This document shows, in pieces, positions 27,270 through 35,449 of a stretch of DNA of 64,000 nucleotides; positions within the stretch are counted from its first letter, which is position 1; every line of letters begins with the position of its first letter. This stretch comes from Streptococcus sanguinis (GTDB taxonomy: Bacteria; Bacillota; Bacilli; Lactobacillales; Streptococcaceae). A program made the position numbers and the translations under genes. The notes under the pieces were generated by a model. It was not told the DNA's origin and made no database searches. It worked only from the letters and a program-made list of their open reading frames with translations. The stretch spans positions 1,729,541 through 1,793,540 of the forward strand of contig NZ_CDMW01000001.1 in the NCBI RefSeq assembly GCF_001078705.1, written 5' to 3'.

Positions 27270-28508
27270 TTACTCTGTAGCCGTATTGACTATTGGCTGA
27301 CTTTGCGGGGTGCTGACACTGACATCTGCCGCTGGGGCGGAGGAAGCCGCTGGAGCAACTGGGGTCGTATTCGTAGTTCCAACTGTTGCATCTGTCGTCG
27401 GATAAGAGTAATTCTCATAGCCATTATTATAAGTTGGCTGACTATAAGGAGTCTCGTAGTTGCTGTTGTTTTCTGTACTGCTAGACGCACTGCTGCTATT
27501 GCTGCTTCTTAGACTGTTGCCGCCCATAATATCTTCATAGAGAACAGCATTGGTCTTCAGACTCTTGACTTTGTCCAAGCCCAGAGACTTGCGGATTAGA
27601 TTCTGCATGCTCAGCAAATGCTCTGACGTCACCAGCTGATAGCTTCCACCGTCAGGCAAGGTCGCATCTTCTCCACGCAACTGCTCAGACTTAATATTCT
27701 TAAAGGCATCCTGATAGCCTAGCAGTTGGGGAATGCTTTTTGAATCAAGCGCGATATTGGTCTGCATATTGCTGCTGACAGCTTTTAAAATAGCCTGATA
27801 ATGGCTGACACTGTTGAGACTGAGAACTTTTTCAACCACTTTCTTAATTACTTCACGTTGACGCTTTTGGCGGCCATAGTCCCCCTCTGGATCCTGATAG
27901 CGCATGCGGGCATAGACCAGCGCCTGATCACCATTGATAGTTTGCTTGCCTGGCTCAACCTTGGCAGTATACTCAGGCTCATTATCCTCAATAGAAATTG
28001 GGAAGTCAAAGGTATTATTGACCTCAATACCACCTACTGCGTCTACTAACTGAACCAAGCCCTGCATATTGATCATCACATAGCGGTCAATGTGGATATT
28101 CATCAAGCCCTCAATGGTCGAAATGGCTAACTCTGCTCCGCCAGTCGCATAGGCAGCATTCAGCTTGGCTTCAACTGTCTGACCATTTTCATCAATCTGA
28201 GTCAGAATATCACGTTCTAAACTCATCATGACTGTTTTCTTGGTCTTTGGGTTGACACTCAAGAGAATCATAGTATCACTGTTCCCAACCCAAGTATCCT
28301 CGCGGGAGCCGCTTCCTGTATCCACCCCCATCAGCAAGATGGTCATGGGCTTAGTCGCAGAAATGACATCCGTCTCATTTCCCAAGCCCTTATAAGTCTT
28401 GGACAGTTCATCTGTCGACTGACCATAAATCGTCCATGCATAAGTACCGATACCAGCTGTCGTTACGACAAGGAGGCTGAGAAACATCATTATAATCTTT
28501 TTAAACAT
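27270..28508 (-). CDS. lytR: LytR-CpsA-Psr family cell-wall ligase
   Basis: A 412-residue membrane-anchored extracellular enzyme. An N-terminal span (MMFLSLLVVTTAGIGTYAW) is followed by the LCP domain: ILLMGVDTGSGSREDTWVGNSDTMIL, SLERDILTQI, YARMRYQDPEGDYGRQKRQREV with the expected Arg/Asp residues. LCP enzymes attach teichoic acids or polysaccharide to peptidoglycan. The C-terminal 100 residues are Ser/Asn/Tyr/Thr-rich low complexity, probably lying in the wall. Last gene of tsaE-GNAT-lytR, the streptococcal order. Confidence 0.93.
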   Translation of the reverse strand: MFKKIIMMFLSLLVVTTAGIGTYAWTIYGQSTDELSKTYKGLGNETDVISATKPMTILLMGVDTGSGSREDTWVGNSDTMILLSVNPKTKKTVMMSLERDILTQIDENGQTVEAKLNAAYATGGAELAISTIEGLMNIHIDRYVMINMQGLVQLVDAVGGIEVNNTFDFPISIEDNEPEYTAKVEPGKQTINGDQALVYARMRYQDPEGDYGRQKRQREVIKKVVEKVLSLNSVSHYQAILKAVSSNMQTNIALDSKSIPQLLGYQDAFKNIKSEQLRGEDATLPDGGSYQLVTSEHLLSMQNLIRKSLGLDKVKSLKTNAVLYEDIMGGNSLRSSNSSSASSSTENNSNYETPYSQPTYNNGYENYSYPTTDATVGTTNTTPVAPAASSAPAADVSVSTPQSQPIVNTATE

Positions 28509-28515
28509 ATCTTTT

Positions 28516-29037
28516 TTAGTCTATCAGTTTACCCATCAGGTAAACATCAAGAAATATCCCTTCTTTTAAATAGGCTCCTCTTTTTTGTAAGCCTTCAATT
28601 TCAAATCCTAAATCTTTATAGAGATGAACCGCTCGTTCATTTCTAACCTGAACACTCAATTCCAAACGTCGAATAACTTGAGAATCTTCTGCCCAAGTCA
28701 ATGCCTCTTCCAGCAATATGCGTCCCAGTCCTTGATTCCAGAAAGCTTTCTTCACTACAACAAAGACTTGACCAATATGGCGGATTCGCTCATGGAAATC
28801 GGCTGTGATGCTGACAAGGCCAGCAATCTCACCATTTAAAAGCGCCAACAAATAAAGCTGATTACTAGAAGCAGCCTGATGCTCAATGAATGAAGCCATC
28901 TCCTCCTGATTCATCAAAATTCCAGCCCCATCCAGCGTCATATAATCTGACTCAGACCCGACCTGATTGAGGAAAGCAATCAGCTCAGCAGCATCTGTTT
29001 TTTCCGCTTCACGCAAGCATAATTCATATTCAGTCAT
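28516..29037 (-). CDS. GNAT family N-acetyltransferase
   Basis: A 173-residue acetyltransferase starting TEYELCLREAEKTDAAELIAFL, with the acetyl-CoA loop FWNQGLGRILLEEAL and C-terminal NERAVHLYKDLGFEIEG. The start at 29037 is preferred over the upstream ATG at 29097, which lies well inside tsaE; it still overlaps the tsaE stop by eight bases, indicating coupling. Genes of this kind next to tsaE are sometimes compared with RimI, but the sequence does not prove a ribosomal substrate. Confidence 0.88.
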   Translation of the reverse strand: MTEYELCLREAEKTDAAELIAFLNQVGSESDYMTLDGAGILMNQEEMASFIEHQAASSNQLYLLALLNGEIAGLVSITADFHERIRHIGQVFVVVKKAFWNQGLGRILLEEALTWAEDSQVIRRLELSVQVRNERAVHLYKDLGFEIEGLQKRGAYLKEGIFLDVYLMGKLID

Positions 29038-29470
29038 TCTGCAGTCCCTCAAGTAGCTCTTGGGCTCGCTTTCCTTGGGCTTCAAAAACCAATTCACGCC
29101 CGTCTTCCTTTTTCAAGAGGCTTAATTTGAGATAGTCTTCAGGTAGATTTTCTCCCAGCAGCTCCCCCCATTCAATGACCGTCACGCCTTCCCCGAAGAG
29201 AAAGTCATCCAAATCAATGGAGTCTGGATCGTCTCCGATGCGGTAGACATCCAGATGATAGAGTGGCAAGCGACCCTCGTATTCCCGAACAATGGTATAG
29301 GTTGGACTTTTAATCATCTGACTGATACCCAAACCTAGAGCCAGACCCTTAGTAAAGGTTGTCTTCCCTGCTCCTAAATCTCCCGTTAAAACCAGTACAT
29401 CCCCCGCCTGAAGCAATGTGCCCAGACGCTGACCCCACTGGATTAATTCTTCCTCATTATGACTAAACAT
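29030..29470 (-). CDS. tsaE: tRNA threonylcarbamoyladenosine biosynthesis ATPase TsaE
   Basis: A 146-residue P-loop protein that drives the TsaB-TsaD complex making t6A37 in tRNAs decoding ANN codons. Walker A TGDLGAGKTTFTKGLALGLG, SPTYTIVREYEGRLPLYHLDVYR and VIEWGELL are diagnostic. The extended -10 just upstream leaves almost no untranslated leader, so translation may be nearly leaderless; AAGAGA overlaps the -10 downstream edge. Confidence 0.95.
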   Translation of the reverse strand: MFSHNEEELIQWGQRLGTLLQAGDVLVLTGDLGAGKTTFTKGLALGLGISQMIKSPTYTIVREYEGRLPLYHLDVYRIGDDPDSIDLDDFLFGEGVTVIEWGELLGENLPEDYLKLSLLKKEDGRELVFEAQGKRAQELLEGLQND

Positions 29471-29476
29471 TCTCTT

Positions 29477-29485
29477 ATTATACCA
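29477..29485 (-). promoter_or_regulatory. Extended -10 promoter of tsaE-GNAT-lytR
   Basis: Minus strand TGG-TATAAT, seven to nine bases before the tsaE ATG, preceded by an A/T-tract spacer and a poor -35. Confidence 0.6.
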
Positions 29486-29516
29486 GAAAAAAATTTTTTC
29501 TGCTTAATTTTGCAAA

Positions 29517-29548
29517 AGAAAAATCAGCCCTTAAAAGCCGATTTTTTA
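29517..29548 (-). terminator. Terminator after the purine permease gene
   Basis: AAATCGGC pairs with GCTGATTT, followed by TTCTTTT on the minus strand, about 60 bases after the permease stop. Confidence 0.75.
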
Positions 29549-29608
29549 TTCTAAAAATATAATTTAGCCAAACTTCCCTACATACCGGAAAAATCACAAT
29601 ATTTGAAT

Positions 29609-31030
29609 CTAATTTAAAGCCAGATTTACGAAATTCAAAATAAATAGAAGATCCAAAATCCAAATCATAGAATGCACATCCTTGGCTTGACCTTTGAAGA
29701 CTTTGACCAAGGTGTAGGTGATAAATCCAGCTGCTATCCCGTGAGTGATAGAATAGGCAAATCCCATAAAAATAGAAGTAAAGAAAGCTGGAATGGCCTC
29801 CGCCATATCATCCCAATGGATATTTTTCAGACTAGCCAGCATCATAATCCCCACGATAATGAGAATCGGTGCAGTTGCAGCATTAGGAACAATAGCCAAG
29901 AGTGGGCTAAAGAAGCTTGACACCGCAAAACAGATGGCTACGACCAAGGCGGTCAGACCTGTTCGGCCTCCAGCTCCGATACCAGCTGCAGACTCCACAT
30001 AAGTCGTCACGTTAGAGGTTCCAGCAATGGCGCCAATAGAGGTTCCGATGAGGTCCGAGTAAAGCGCCTTATCCAAGCCTTCTGATTCATGGTTTTCCCC
30101 AGAAGTCGCCACAATTCCGACCTTTTCACCTGTACCGATTAAGGTACCAATGGTATCAAAAATATCTGTCAATGAAAAAGCCAGAATGGCCATACACGTC
30201 TGAGGCCAGCGAGCTGAATCTGCTAAAAGGGCTCCCAGACCTTTCGGACCTACGGCGACCCCAAAAATCTGTCCCAATTCACTAACAGCAGTGCCAATGT
30301 TATTCTGCCCAAAGTCAATAGCTGACAAATCAACCAAGCCAACCAGAATAGCCACAACTGTCGTGACCAGGATGGATAGGATAACACCACCCTTGATATT
30401 TTTCACGATAAAGAAGATTGTGATAGCCAAACCGACCAAGGCTACGATGACCGCTGGATTGTTAAAGTCTACCAGACCTGGAGTTGCTGCTGAATTAGCC
30501 GTAATAGCTGCCGCGGCCTTATCTGCTCCCTTGCCAGCTACTGTATAATTGCCCGGATCGATTGAAAACTTGAGCAAGCCGGCATTTTTAATACCTACAT
30601 AAGCCAGAAAGACTCCGATCCCAGCTGAAATAGCTGCTCGCAAGGAGCCTGGAATCGACTCGATAATCATCTTACGCACCTTGGTCAGAGTGATAATAAG
30701 CGAAATAATCCCACAGATAAAGACCATAGCCAAGGCTTCCTGCCAAGTGTAGCCCAAGGCAAAGACGACCGTAAAAGTGAAAAAGGCATTCAACCCCATG
30801 CCCGGTGCCTGCGCATAAGGCAAGTTGGCAAAGAAGGCCATCATTAAGGTGCCCGCAACAGCCCCGATAATCGTAGCTAAAAAAACACCCTGCTTAGGCA
30901 TACCTGTCTGAGCCAGCATGGCCGGATTGACGAATAAAATGTAGGACATGGCAAAGAAAGTCGTCAGACCCGCCAAAACTTCTGTCCGGATGTCTGTCCC
31001 TTTTTCGGTCAGTTTGAAAAATTTATCCAT
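29609..31030 (-). CDS. NCS2 family purine permease (AzgA/PbuG-like)
   Basis: A 473-residue membrane protein with about 13 hydrophobic segments. The N-terminus (FFKLTEKGTDIRTEVLAGLTTFFAMSYILFVNPAML), APGMGLNAFFTFTVV and the TSNVTTYVESAAGIGAGGRTG segment identify the AzgA-like branch of NCS2, which imports guanine, hypoxanthine or adenine by proton symport. No purine riboswitch was found in the short leader. In pneumococcus the same neighbours (Cof phosphatase, adhP, manLMN) occur nearby. Confidence 0.92.
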   Translation of the reverse strand: MDKFFKLTEKGTDIRTEVLAGLTTFFAMSYILFVNPAMLAQTGMPKQGVFLATIIGAVAGTLMMAFFANLPYAQAPGMGLNAFFTFTVVFALGYTWQEALAMVFICGIISLIITLTKVRKMIIESIPGSLRAAISAGIGVFLAYVGIKNAGLLKFSIDPGNYTVAGKGADKAAAAITANSAATPGLVDFNNPAVIVALVGLAITIFFIVKNIKGGVILSILVTTVVAILVGLVDLSAIDFGQNNIGTAVSELGQIFGVAVGPKGLGALLADSARWPQTCMAILAFSLTDIFDTIGTLIGTGEKVGIVATSGENHESEGLDKALYSDLIGTSIGAIAGTSNVTTYVESAAGIGAGGRTGLTALVVAICFAVSSFFSPLLAIVPNAATAPILIIVGIMMLASLKNIHWDDMAEAIPAFFTSIFMGFAYSITHGIAAGFITYTLVKVFKGQAKDVHSMIWILDLLFILNFVNLALN

Positions 31031-31127
31031 TTTTCAATAAATCTCCTTTTGAGTAAAATTTCTAATATCTAGTTCAATAACAAAGAAAAACAGCTTGAAT
31101 TTCATTTATTTGCGAACGATAGTTTAA

Positions 31128-31156
31128 ATTATAATAAAAAACATTCACTTTTTCAA
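31128..31156 (-). promoter_or_regulatory. Promoter of the purine permease gene
   Basis: TTGAAA, 17-base spacer, TATAAT on the minus strand. The -35 and spacer lie inside the terminator hairpin of the preceding DUF1361 gene. Confidence 0.82.
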
Positions 31157-31168
31157 GATGAATGTCTC
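31134..31168 (-). terminator. Terminator of the DUF1361 gene
   Basis: ACATTCA pairs with TGAATGT around an 11-base loop and runs into TTTTTT on the minus strand, just after the DUF1361 stop. Confidence 0.8.
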
Positions 31169-31175
31169 GCTTTTC

Positions 31176-31778
31176 TTATTTTTTATTATCTCTCATCAGA
31201 AATACCAAACTCATAAACTGCAAAAAAGTAAAACCAAGAATGAATGGCATCCGATCAGGCTGCAAGGTTTGCAAGAGCTTCTGTAGAACCAGCTGAGGAT
31301 GAAGCAATAAATCCCAGCTATTGAGGCGATCATAACGTCCTATGTAGATAGCCAAACTGGACACAGCCGACAGAGCTGCCGTCAGCAATAAGTCCAAATA
31401 CCAGTTAAGCTTCCAGCCTTCCTTGATGACATACCAGCTCTCCATACCACAGAAAATCCCGAATAAAATACTGGAAACAAAAGCTAAAAAGAGCAGGAAA
31501 ACACTTGGCTTACTCAGAACATCTGTCACCCAAGTCATATGAATCAAATCAGTAATCATATAGAAAGTGTTGGGGAAGAAAAGCAACCACAGCAGGAAAA
31601 GAAGAGGATAGATCCACTTCTGTTTCTTGAATAAAAGCGTCAAGACAGCTGCATCATAGCTGATTAAGGCCAAGGTCATATTCCAGATGAGATAGGTCGG
31701 ACCGCCGTTTAGAGATTGGATATAGATAAAAAAGGCAATCATCAGAAAAAGAGCATGAATCATGATCGGTTTACGCAT
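31176..31778 (-). CDS. DUF1361 family membrane protein
   Basis: A 200-residue protein with six or seven hydrophobic segments and the family-typical WLLFFPNTFYMITDLIHM motif in the middle. Function unknown. The start is placed at 31778 because AAGGAGG lies ten bases upstream; the in-frame ATG at 31805 has no ribosome binding site. Divergently transcribed from the HAD phosphatase gene with overlapping promoters. Confidence 0.85.
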   Translation of the reverse strand: MRKPIMIHALFLMIAFFIYIQSLNGGPTYLIWNMTLALISYDAAVLTLLFKKQKWIYPLLFLLWLLFFPNTFYMITDLIHMTWVTDVLSKPSVFLLFLAFVSSILFGIFCGMESWYVIKEGWKLNWYLDLLLTAALSAVSSLAIYIGRYDRLNSWDLLLHPQLVLQKLLQTLQPDRMPFILGFTFLQFMSLVFLMRDNKK

Positions 31779-31827
31779 ACGAAAAGCTCCTCCTTGCTGT
31801 GTCATAATTGTGACTGATTAGAGCACC

Positions 31828-31871
31828 ATTATAACATAAGTCGTGTTATTTACACTGAATTCTGTTATAAT
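31828..31871. promoter_or_regulatory. Face-to-face divergent promoters (DUF1361 / HAD phosphatase)
   Basis: The extended -10 TGTTATAAT occurs on both strands as a perfect 9-bp inverted repeat (31828-31836 and 31863-31871), each reading outward. Their -35 regions overlap in the 26 bases between, so one polymerase would exclude the other. Confidence 0.7.
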
Positions 31872-31901
31872 AGTCTGTATTATCACTGAAAAGAGACTCA
31901 C

Positions 31902-32714
31902 ATGACAAAAAAAGTAATCGCTGTGGACTTGGACGGAACCTTGCTGGACTCTAATAGCAATCTGTCTGATTTCACCAAAGAAACCATCAAAAAAATTTCC
32001 CAAAAGGGCCACAAGGTCATTATCACAACAGGCCGGCCCTACCGCATGGCTTTAAAATATTATAAAGAATTAGAGCTCAATACGCCCATGATCAACTTCA
32101 ATGGCTCTTTGACTCACATTCCAGAAAAGAAATGGGACTTTGAAAAATCGCTGACGCTGGATAAGTCCTTTCTGCTGGATATGGTTAAGCGCAGGGATGA
32201 GATTGAAGCGGATTTCATTGCCGGCGAATACCGCAATAAATTCTATATCACCAATCCCAACGAAGAAATCGCTGATCCCAAGCTCTTTGGTATCGATGCT
32301 TTCAAGCCAGAAAACCAGTTTCAAGCCAATCTGGTAACGGAGAATCCTAACGCCATTCTCCTGCAGACACGAGCAGCTGACAAATATGCTCTGGCAGAGG
32401 AAATGAATGCTTTTTACCAGCATGAACTTTCTATCAACTCTTGGGGCGGCCCACTCAACATCCTCGAGTGTGCTCCCAAGGGTGTCAATAAGGCCTTTGC
32501 CCTTCAGTACCTGCTTAATATTCTCAATGTAGACCGTAAAAATCTGATTGCCTTTGGTGATGAGCAAAATGATACTGAGATGCTTTCCTTTGCTGGCACT
32601 GGCTATGCCATGAAAAATGCCAATACTGGCCTGCTGCCCTACGCTGACCAGCAGTTATCTCTGACTAACGACCAAGATGGCGTCGCCCACGAACTCAACA
32701 AACTTTTTTTATAA
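31902..32714 (+). CDS. Cof-type HAD phosphatase
   Basis: A 270-residue HAD hydrolase with motif I DLDGTLLDSNSNLS (catalytic Asp9 and Asp11), motif II TTGRPYRM, motif III region PKGVNKAFALQYL and motif IV FGDEQNDTEML, plus the Cof-type (C2) cap. Such enzymes dephosphorylate sugar phosphates, flavin nucleotides or pyridoxal phosphate in the cytoplasm; the substrate is not evident. AAGAGA precedes the ATG. Confidence 0.94.
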   Translation: MTKKVIAVDLDGTLLDSNSNLSDFTKETIKKISQKGHKVIITTGRPYRMALKYYKELELNTPMINFNGSLTHIPEKKWDFEKSLTLDKSFLLDMVKRRDEIEADFIAGEYRNKFYITNPNEEIADPKLFGIDAFKPENQFQANLVTENPNAILLQTRAADKYALAEEMNAFYQHELSINSWGGPLNILECAPKGVNKAFALQYLLNILNVDRKNLIAFGDEQNDTEMLSFAGTGYAMKNANTGLLPYADQQLSLTNDQDGVAHELNKLFL

Positions 32715-32726
32715 AAGTAGACAATT

Positions 32727-32762
32727 AGACAGACTCTGTTTGAGAGTTTGTCTTTTCTTTTT
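32727..32762 (+). terminator. Terminator of the HAD phosphatase gene
   Basis: GACAGACTC pairs with GAGTTTGTC around TGTTTGA and is followed by TTTTCTTTTT. Confidence 0.85.
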
Positions 32763-32863
32763 GTCATCTCTCGATCATCTTCAGGCTCAAAAAGCTTTAA
32801 AAATCGGAGCTTATCCGCCGTATCATAGTTTTAAAGGTTACTTCTGCTTGAAATTATAAGCGT

Positions 32864-32892
32864 TTGCCATTTGTTTGAGTTTGTGATATAAT
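32864..32892 (+). promoter_or_regulatory. adhP promoter
   Basis: TTGCCA, 17-base spacer, TATAAT, about 40 bases before the adhP ATG. Confidence 0.82.
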
Positions 32893-32898
32893 TAACAT
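32881..32898. promoter_or_regulatory. Candidate Rex operator over the adhP -10
   Basis: TTGTGATATAATTAACAT matches the TTGTGA half of the Rex consensus exactly and the other half (TCACAA) at 4 of 6 positions. It covers the -10 box, so NADH/NAD-responsive repression of this fermentative dehydrogenase is plausible. Confidence 0.45.
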
Positions 32899-32931
32899 AA
32901 TCAAAAAATAAATAACAGGAGGAAACTACTT

Positions 32932-33951
32932 ATGAAAGCAGTCGTTGTAAATCCAGAGGGAACCAATGTCCAACTCATCGAAAATAAAGAAATGCGTCCT
33001 CTTGAAACAGGGGAAGCTCTCGTTGACATTGAATACTGCGGTGTCTGCCATACTGATTTGCATGTAGCACACGGCGACTTTGGCAAGGTACCGGGCCGCG
33101 TTCTTGGGCATGAAGGTATCGGTATTGTCAAAGAAATCGCTCCAGATGTAAAAAGTCTCAAGGTCGGAGACCGCGTCAGTGTCGCTTGGTTCTTTGAAGG
33201 CTGCGGTGCTTGTGAATACTGTACAACTGGACGCGAAACCCTTTGCCGGACAGTAAAAAATGCTGGCTATTCCGTTGACGGTGGGATGGCAGAGCAATGT
33301 ATCGTAGCAGCTGATTATGCAGTCAAAGTTCCAGAAGGACTGGATCCTGCCCAAGCTTCTTCTATCACCTGTGCCGGCGTAACTACCTACAAGGCAATCA
33401 AAGAAGCCCAGCTGCAGCCAGGCCAATGGACAGTAATCTTTGGAGCAGGTGGTTTGGGTAACCTAGCGGTTCAATATGCCAAGAAAGTCTTTAATGCCCA
33501 TGTTGTCGCTGTTGATATCAACAATGACAAACTAGCTTTGGCCAAAGAAGTTGGTGCTGATATCGTCATCAACGGCCATGAAGTTGAAGATGTTGCTGCT
33601 CTTATCCAAGAAAAAACTGGCGGTGCGCATTCTGCAGTAGTAACAGCTGTTTCTAAAGTTGCCTTCAACCAAGCTGTTGATTCTGTTCGTGCTGGCGGTC
33701 GGGTAGTTGCCGTTGGATTGCCATCTGAAATGATGGACCTCAGTATTGTCAAAACCGTTTTAGATGGTATCCAAGTCATCGGTTCCCTCGTGGGTACTCG
33801 CAAGGACTTGGAAGAAGCCTTCCAGTTTGGTGCTGAAGGATTAGTGGTTCCTATCGTTCAAAAACGCCCTGTTTCAGATGCTGTGGATGTCTTTGACGAA
33901 ATGGAAGCGGGTACCATTCAGGGACGTATGGTACTTGACTTCACACACTAA
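32932..33951 (+). CDS. adhP: Zinc-dependent alcohol dehydrogenase AdhP
   Basis: A 339-residue medium-chain dehydrogenase that interconverts acetaldehyde and ethanol with NAD(H). The catalytic zinc ligands Cys39 (CGVCHTD) and His60-Glu61 (GHEGIGIV), the structural zinc cysteines 91, 94, 97 and 105 ([15 protein letters not shown]) and the Rossmann motif GAGGLGNLA are all intact. GGAGG lies eight bases before the ATG. It is upstream of manLMN but has its own terminator, so it is a separate unit. Confidence 0.97.
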   Translation: MKAVVVNPEGTNVQLIENKEMRPLETGEALVDIEYCGVCHTDLHVAHGDFGKVPGRVLGHEGIGIVKEIAPDVKSLKVGDRVSVAWFFEGCGACEYCTTGRETLCRTVKNAGYSVDGGMAEQCIVAADYAVKVPEGLDPAQASSITCAGVTTYKAIKEAQLQPGQWTVIFGAGGLGNLAVQYAKKVFNAHVVAVDINNDKLALAKEVGADIVINGHEVEDVAALIQEKTGGAHSAVVTAVSKVAFNQAVDSVRAGGRVVAVGLPSEMMDLSIVKTVLDGIQVIGSLVGTRKDLEEAFQFGAEGLVVPIVQKRPVSDAVDVFDEMEAGTIQGRMVLDFTH

Positions 33952-34042
33952 TCCTTTAAAGCATGTCAGTCCCAACATTTACTAAACTCTTGGAAACTTA
34001 TGATGGACAGACTTGATATTATTTAGAAACTTTTGCCATTAC

Positions 34043-34103
34043 AGAGGGAGACTAAAGACATAAGATGCGATTTTTTGTCTTTGGTCCTCCTCTTTCTTTT
34101 TTT
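34043..34103 (+). terminator. Terminator of adhP
   Basis: AGAGGGAG-ACTAAAGACA pairs with TGTCTTTGGT-CCTCCTCT and is followed by TTCTTTTTTT. The rest of the 33952-34311 stretch is AT-rich with no gene that I can support. Confidence 0.85.
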
Positions 34104-34311
34104 GATAAATAAACACTTTCTCAAACAAAATTCTCTTCTGTCATTTCAAAAGTCTCTTTCATATTATTTCAATGTTTTTCATATATTAATCTATTTTATT
34201 TCTGTTTTCCTAATTTATTAAAACATTTCTATAACTAAGGTTTGCTTATACCTATATTTATCAGGGTTTCAGCAAATACTGACATTTTTGAAAGAAAAAG
34301 TCGTTTTTAGG

Positions 34312-34326
34312 AACAAACGCTTGCAT
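34312..34326 (-). promoter_or_regulatory. cre-like site 1 over the manL -35
   Basis: Minus strand ATGCAAGCGTTTGTT matches the CcpA consensus WTGNAANCGNWNNCW at all but one fixed position and overlaps the -35 hexamer. Confidence 0.65.
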
Positions 34327-34349
34327 TTTTCATGAAAACGTTTTATAAT
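34321..34349 (+). promoter_or_regulatory. manLMN promoter
   Basis: TTGCAT, 17-base spacer, TATAAT. Both cre-like sites overlap it. The leader then contains an AT-rich hairpin (CTTAAAGTTTT/AAAACTTAAG, 34358-34381) before AAGGAGG. Confidence 0.85.
34332..34346 (+). promoter_or_regulatory. cre-like site 2 within the manL promoter spacer
   Basis: ATGAAAACGTTTTAT matches the CcpA consensus at all but one fixed position and sits between the -35 and -10 elements. Confidence 0.7.
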
Positions 34350-34411
34350 AAACTTGCCTTAAAGTTTTCTTAAAACTTAAGTCAAACATTTTATAAGGAG
34401 GAATGTCAATA

Positions 34412-35407
34412 ATGAGTATCGGAATCATTATTGCTAGCCACGGTGAATTTGCTGCTGGTATTCATCAATCAGGTTCTATGATTTTCGGTGAGCAGGAAAA
34501 AGTACAAGTTGTAACTTTCATGCCCAACGAAGGACCAGATGATCTCTATGCAAAGTTCAATGACGCTGTGGCTTCGTTTGATGCGGACGATGAAGTGTTG
34601 GTCTTGGCTGACCTTTGGAGTGGCTCTCCATTCAACCAAGCTAGCCGTGTCATGGGTGAAAATCCAGACCGCAAGTTCGCTATCATTACAGGCTTGAACC
34701 TGCCTATGCTGATTCAAGCTTATACAGAAAGGATGATGGATGCCAACGCCGGCGTTGAAGCTGTTGTTGCTAACATCATCAAAGAAGCCAAGGAAGGAGT
34801 CAAAGCCCTGCCTGAAGAGCTGAATCCTGCTGCTGAAGAAGCAAATGCTCCTGCTGCAGCTGCTCCAGTTGCCCAAGCAGCGATCCCTGAAGGGACTGTA
34901 ATCGGTGACGGCAAGCTCAAAATCAACCTTGCCCGGATTGACACACGCTTGCTGCACGGTCAGGTAGCAACAGCTTGGACGCCAGATTCAAAAGCAGATC
35001 GTATTATCGTTGCTTCTGACTCAGTAGCTCAAGACGAACTTCGTAAAGAATTGATTAAGCAAGCTGCACCAGGTAACGTCAAAGCCAATGTTGTCCCAAT
35101 CGACAAATTGATTGCTGTTTCAAAAGACCCTCGCTTTGGTAACACACATGCCTTGATTCTGTTTGAAACTCCTCAAGACGCCCTTCGTGCTGTTGAAGGC
35201 GGTGTGCCAATCAAGACCCTTAATGTTGGTTCCATGGCTCACTCAACTGGTAAAACAATGGTCAACAACGTACTGTCAATGGATAAGGAAGACGTTGCCA
35301 CTTATGAAAAGCTTCGTGACCTTGGCGTTGAATTCGACGTACGTAAAGTACCAAATGACTCTAAAAAAGATTTGTTTGATTTGATTAAGAAAGCCAACGT
35401 GCAGTAA
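34412..35407 (+). CDS. manL: Mannose-family PTS EIIAB
   Basis: A 331-residue cytoplasmic phosphotransfer protein. IIA carries the phosphorylated His10 ([10 protein letters not shown]). An Ala/Pro-rich linker (about 135-160) joins it to IIB, whose active His lies in [15 protein letters not shown]. It passes phosphate from HPr to sugars entering through ManMN (glucose, mannose, glucosamine) and affects catabolite control. The start is at 34412, ten bases after AAGGAGG; the ATG at 34403 is only one base from that site. Confidence 0.97.
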   Translation: MSIGIIIASHGEFAAGIHQSGSMIFGEQEKVQVVTFMPNEGPDDLYAKFNDAVASFDADDEVLVLADLWSGSPFNQASRVMGENPDRKFAIITGLNLPMLIQAYTERMMDANAGVEAVVANIIKEAKEGVKALPEELNPAAEEANAPAAAAPVAQAAIPEGTVIGDGKLKINLARIDTRLLHGQVATAWTPDSKADRIIVASDSVAQDELRKELIKQAAPGNVKANVVPIDKLIAVSKDPRFGNTHALILFETPQDALRAVEGGVPIKTLNVGSMAHSTGKTMVNNVLSMDKEDVATYEKLRDLGVEFDVRKVPNDSKKDLFDLIKKANVQ

Positions 35408-35449
35408 AATCAAACGTTCGCTTTTATAAATTACGAAAGGATTTAGAAC

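Noticed and set aside
31031-31127. Possible purine riboswitch upstream of the NCS2 permease
   Set aside because: The leader is under 100 bases and lacks the conserved purine aptamer loops and a terminator.
34033-34221. 62-codon plus-strand ORF between adhP and manL
   Set aside because: It runs through the adhP terminator hairpin and AT-rich sequence, with a random hydrophobic composition and no ribosome binding site.
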